Shown here: piece by piece, positions 45,393-46,496 of the stretch | Position numbering within the stretch: the first letter of the stretch is position 1 | Layout of the letters: every line of letters starts with the position of its first letter | NCBI GenBank assembly: GCA_015680685.1 | Contig: MNCI01005534.1 | Span: 105,930-152,425, forward strand | DNA length: 46,496 nucleotides | From: Gnetum montanum | Lineage: Eukaryota; Streptophyta; Gnetopsida; Gnetales; Gnetaceae | Reading direction: 5' to 3' | Translations under genes and position numbers: made by a program | Notes under the pieces: model-generated | Database searches by the model: none | What the model was told of the DNA's origin: nothing | Seen by the model: only the letters and a program-made list of their open reading frames with translations

Positions 45393-45897
45393 TATGGTGT
45401 TGCAATAGTACATAGCAGCAATTGTAGGCATAGGTTCTACAATTTCATTCTATTTTTAGTAAGGGATGCATCCACATCAAGGTTCTCCAAATAGGGACAA
45501 ATTTCCCTCTCTCATGTTAATGACAAGGCACGTTCTATCTATGTGTCATAAACACATCAGCGGGCTCCTTCAACTAGCCTCTTCTCTCTTTCTCCCTCCT
45601 CCAATGGCTATAGGTAGTGTTGGCTACAGTAACATTTGCAACAGATCAATAATAAACAACAACAGCTAGGAAGCATGGAAAATTTATTTTGGTTACCCTT
45701 TATATTCTTGAATTTGAGACACCTATTCCAATTAAAATTTTCATTTTTTTACTATTTTCAAAAGGCTACATAGCCCTCTCCAACTAAGACTATTCCTGGG
45801 TTTCGGTTACCCATACGAGAGGCACCCTAGGCAATAGTATCCTAAAACAAGTTTTTCTTTTCTAGGTGTTGTTGCATCCAAGATTTATGTATCAACA
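44754..45897 (+). repeat. RE-G 5' LTR
   Basis: It starts TGTTGTGGCCAACCTTGCCC and ends ATGTATCAACA. The start recurs at 46301 with only scattered changes. The end is set by CA plus a six-base spacer before the primer site. It contains a (CT)n microsatellite at about 45358-45388 and a minisatellite of roughly 20-bp units at about 44850-44910. Confidence 0.75.
45358..45388. repeat. (CT)n microsatellite in the RE-G LTR
   Basis: About fifteen CT repeats. Confidence 0.95.
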
Positions 45898-45903
45898 CCT
45901 TTT

Positions 45904-45920
45904 TGGTGCTAGAAGGAGAG
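45904..45920 (+). other. RE-G primer binding site, tRNA-Asn type
   Basis: TGGTGCTAGAAGGAGAG matches the complement of the plant tRNA-Asn 3' end (TGGCGCTAGAAGGAGGG, recalled) at 15 of 17 positions. Both differences are transitions. Confidence 0.75.
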
Positions 45921-46286
45921 CCTTTCTCCCACCTTTTGTTTATCAGCTCTTCTTGCCATTTTCTTATGGCTATTTTATTTCTCATCTTGTCTTGCAAACT
46001 ATTGAATATTTTTAAAACCTTTGTCTTCAGATCCTTTATTTTTTGCCTTTTTCACATGCTTCCCATTTTCTAAAAATTATTGTTATCGAAACCTTTTTTC
46101 TATAATCCTTGTTTCCTAGTTCCATTTTTGAATTTTTGATTTTGGTGGTCCTTACCTAAGTCCTAACTTGGGTGAGGTTGTTTTATTATTCAATTTTAAA
46201 TTTATTTTTTAAAATTCTTCTTATTTTATATTTTTCTTTTAAGATTTCATGGTTTTTGTTGCTCCTTGAACTTGCATGCAATTTTT

Positions 46287-46300
46287 GTTTGGGGGCTAAG
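46287..46300 (+). other. RE-G polypurine tract
   Basis: A GTTTGGGGGCTAAG segment immediately precedes the 3' LTR start TGTTGTGG. Confidence 0.75.
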
Positions 46301-46496
46301 TGTTGTGGCCAACCTTGCCCATGCTATCGCATGGAACCATGATCAACAAAACTATCTTGTAAAATCATACATCATTTCACCAAGCAATGTTGACATGCAA
46401 GAAGGTGAATCAATGTGTAAGGAGGTGGATTGATGTGTGGGAAGGTGAATCGATGTGTGAGGAGGTGGACCAACATGTAGAAAGGTAAAATGTCAC
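46301..46496 (+). repeat. RE-G 3' LTR, first 196 bases
   Basis: It repeats the start of 44754-45897. From about 46390 it carries an expanded run of roughly 20-bp units of the type GGAGGTGGATTGATGTGTGG compared with the 5' LTR. The rest lies outside the window. Confidence 0.85.

Larger units (their letters stand above)
44754..46496 (+). mobile_element. RE-G: non-coding LTR element with long LTRs and a 403-bp internal region (3' LTR cut by window end)
   Basis: A 5' LTR (44754-45897), primer site, short pyrimidine-rich internal region, polypurine tract and the first 196 bases of a 3' LTR (from 46301) can be seen. The internal region 45898-46300 has no coding capacity. The termini TGTTG/CAACA are unlike those of the other elements. 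It is TRIM/LARD-like in lacking genes, though the LTRs are longer than in TRIMs and the internal part shorter than in LARDs. Confidence 0.82.

Noticed and set aside
1-46496. CRISPR arrays, rRNA, intact tRNA genes, bacterial-type operons
   Set aside because: None seen. Repeats present are LTRs, U3 dyad arrays, microsatellites and minisatellites. The coding relics are plant retroelement and P450 types.

Overview
The window looks like nuclear DNA from a seed plant with a large, repeat-rich genome. Almost every supportable feature is a decayed LTR retrotransposon. The one host-type gene is a cytochrome P450 relic with a plant-style DLQG segment, an AGIDTT motif and one GT-AG intron. A gymnosperm is plausible from the element density and the P450 style, but the sequence does not prove it. 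There are no bacterial-type genes, rRNA genes, intact tRNA genes or CRISPR arrays. Most coding relics carry stops of the kind produced when Gln, Arg or Trp codons suffer C-to-T or G-to-A changes, as expected for methylated, silenced DNA.

Layout. 1-261 is the outer edge of a minus-oriented LTR (L0) abutting the pol gene of an old plus-strand Ty3/gypsy element, RE-A. RE-A continues at 262-1733 and 11025-18647 and ends in its 3' LTR. It is split at 1734-11024 by a complete minus-strand element, RE-B, with two LTRs, a PBS, a PPT and a near-perfect 5-bp target duplication. 18648-19818 and 26796-27200 are the two sides of one locus hit by a complete plus-strand element, RE-C (19819-26790, perfect CACTT duplication). 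27201-31608 is a 3'-truncated chromovirus-like element, RE-D. It is cut by RE-E, a minus-strand element (31609 to about 39420) with the best preserved gag-pol but no 5' LTR. RE-F (39630-42610) has a plus-strand 5' LTR, PBS and gag, and breaks off directly into the P450 relic (42611-43846). RE-G (44754 to the window end) is a small non-coding element with long LTRs and an internal region of only 403 bp.

RE-A, B, C, E and F form one family. They share LTR termini TGATG/CATCA, PBSs that are decayed complements of tRNA-Asp, a Tat/Athila-like reverse transcriptase, and a gag finger spaced C-x2-C-x3-H-x4-C. The most unusual point is a third, roughly 900-codon reading frame (ORF3) between pol and the 3' LTR, in sense orientation. 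It is seen in RE-A (14716-17593) and RE-B (5568 to about 2900). ORF3 has an N-terminal globular region resembling the 'putative plant transposon protein' domain, then a proline-rich linker, then a long coiled coil. RE-B kept gag and ORF3 but lost all of pol. RE-C lost RT, RNase H and integrase by an apparently in-frame deletion, and also lost ORF3. The family has therefore produced at least two kinds of non-autonomous derivative. LTR U3 regions carry arrays of short palindromes upstream of the TATA box, and the palindrome differs between subfamilies.

All calls come from reading by eye. No alignment or database search was run, so divergence and family assignments are estimates.
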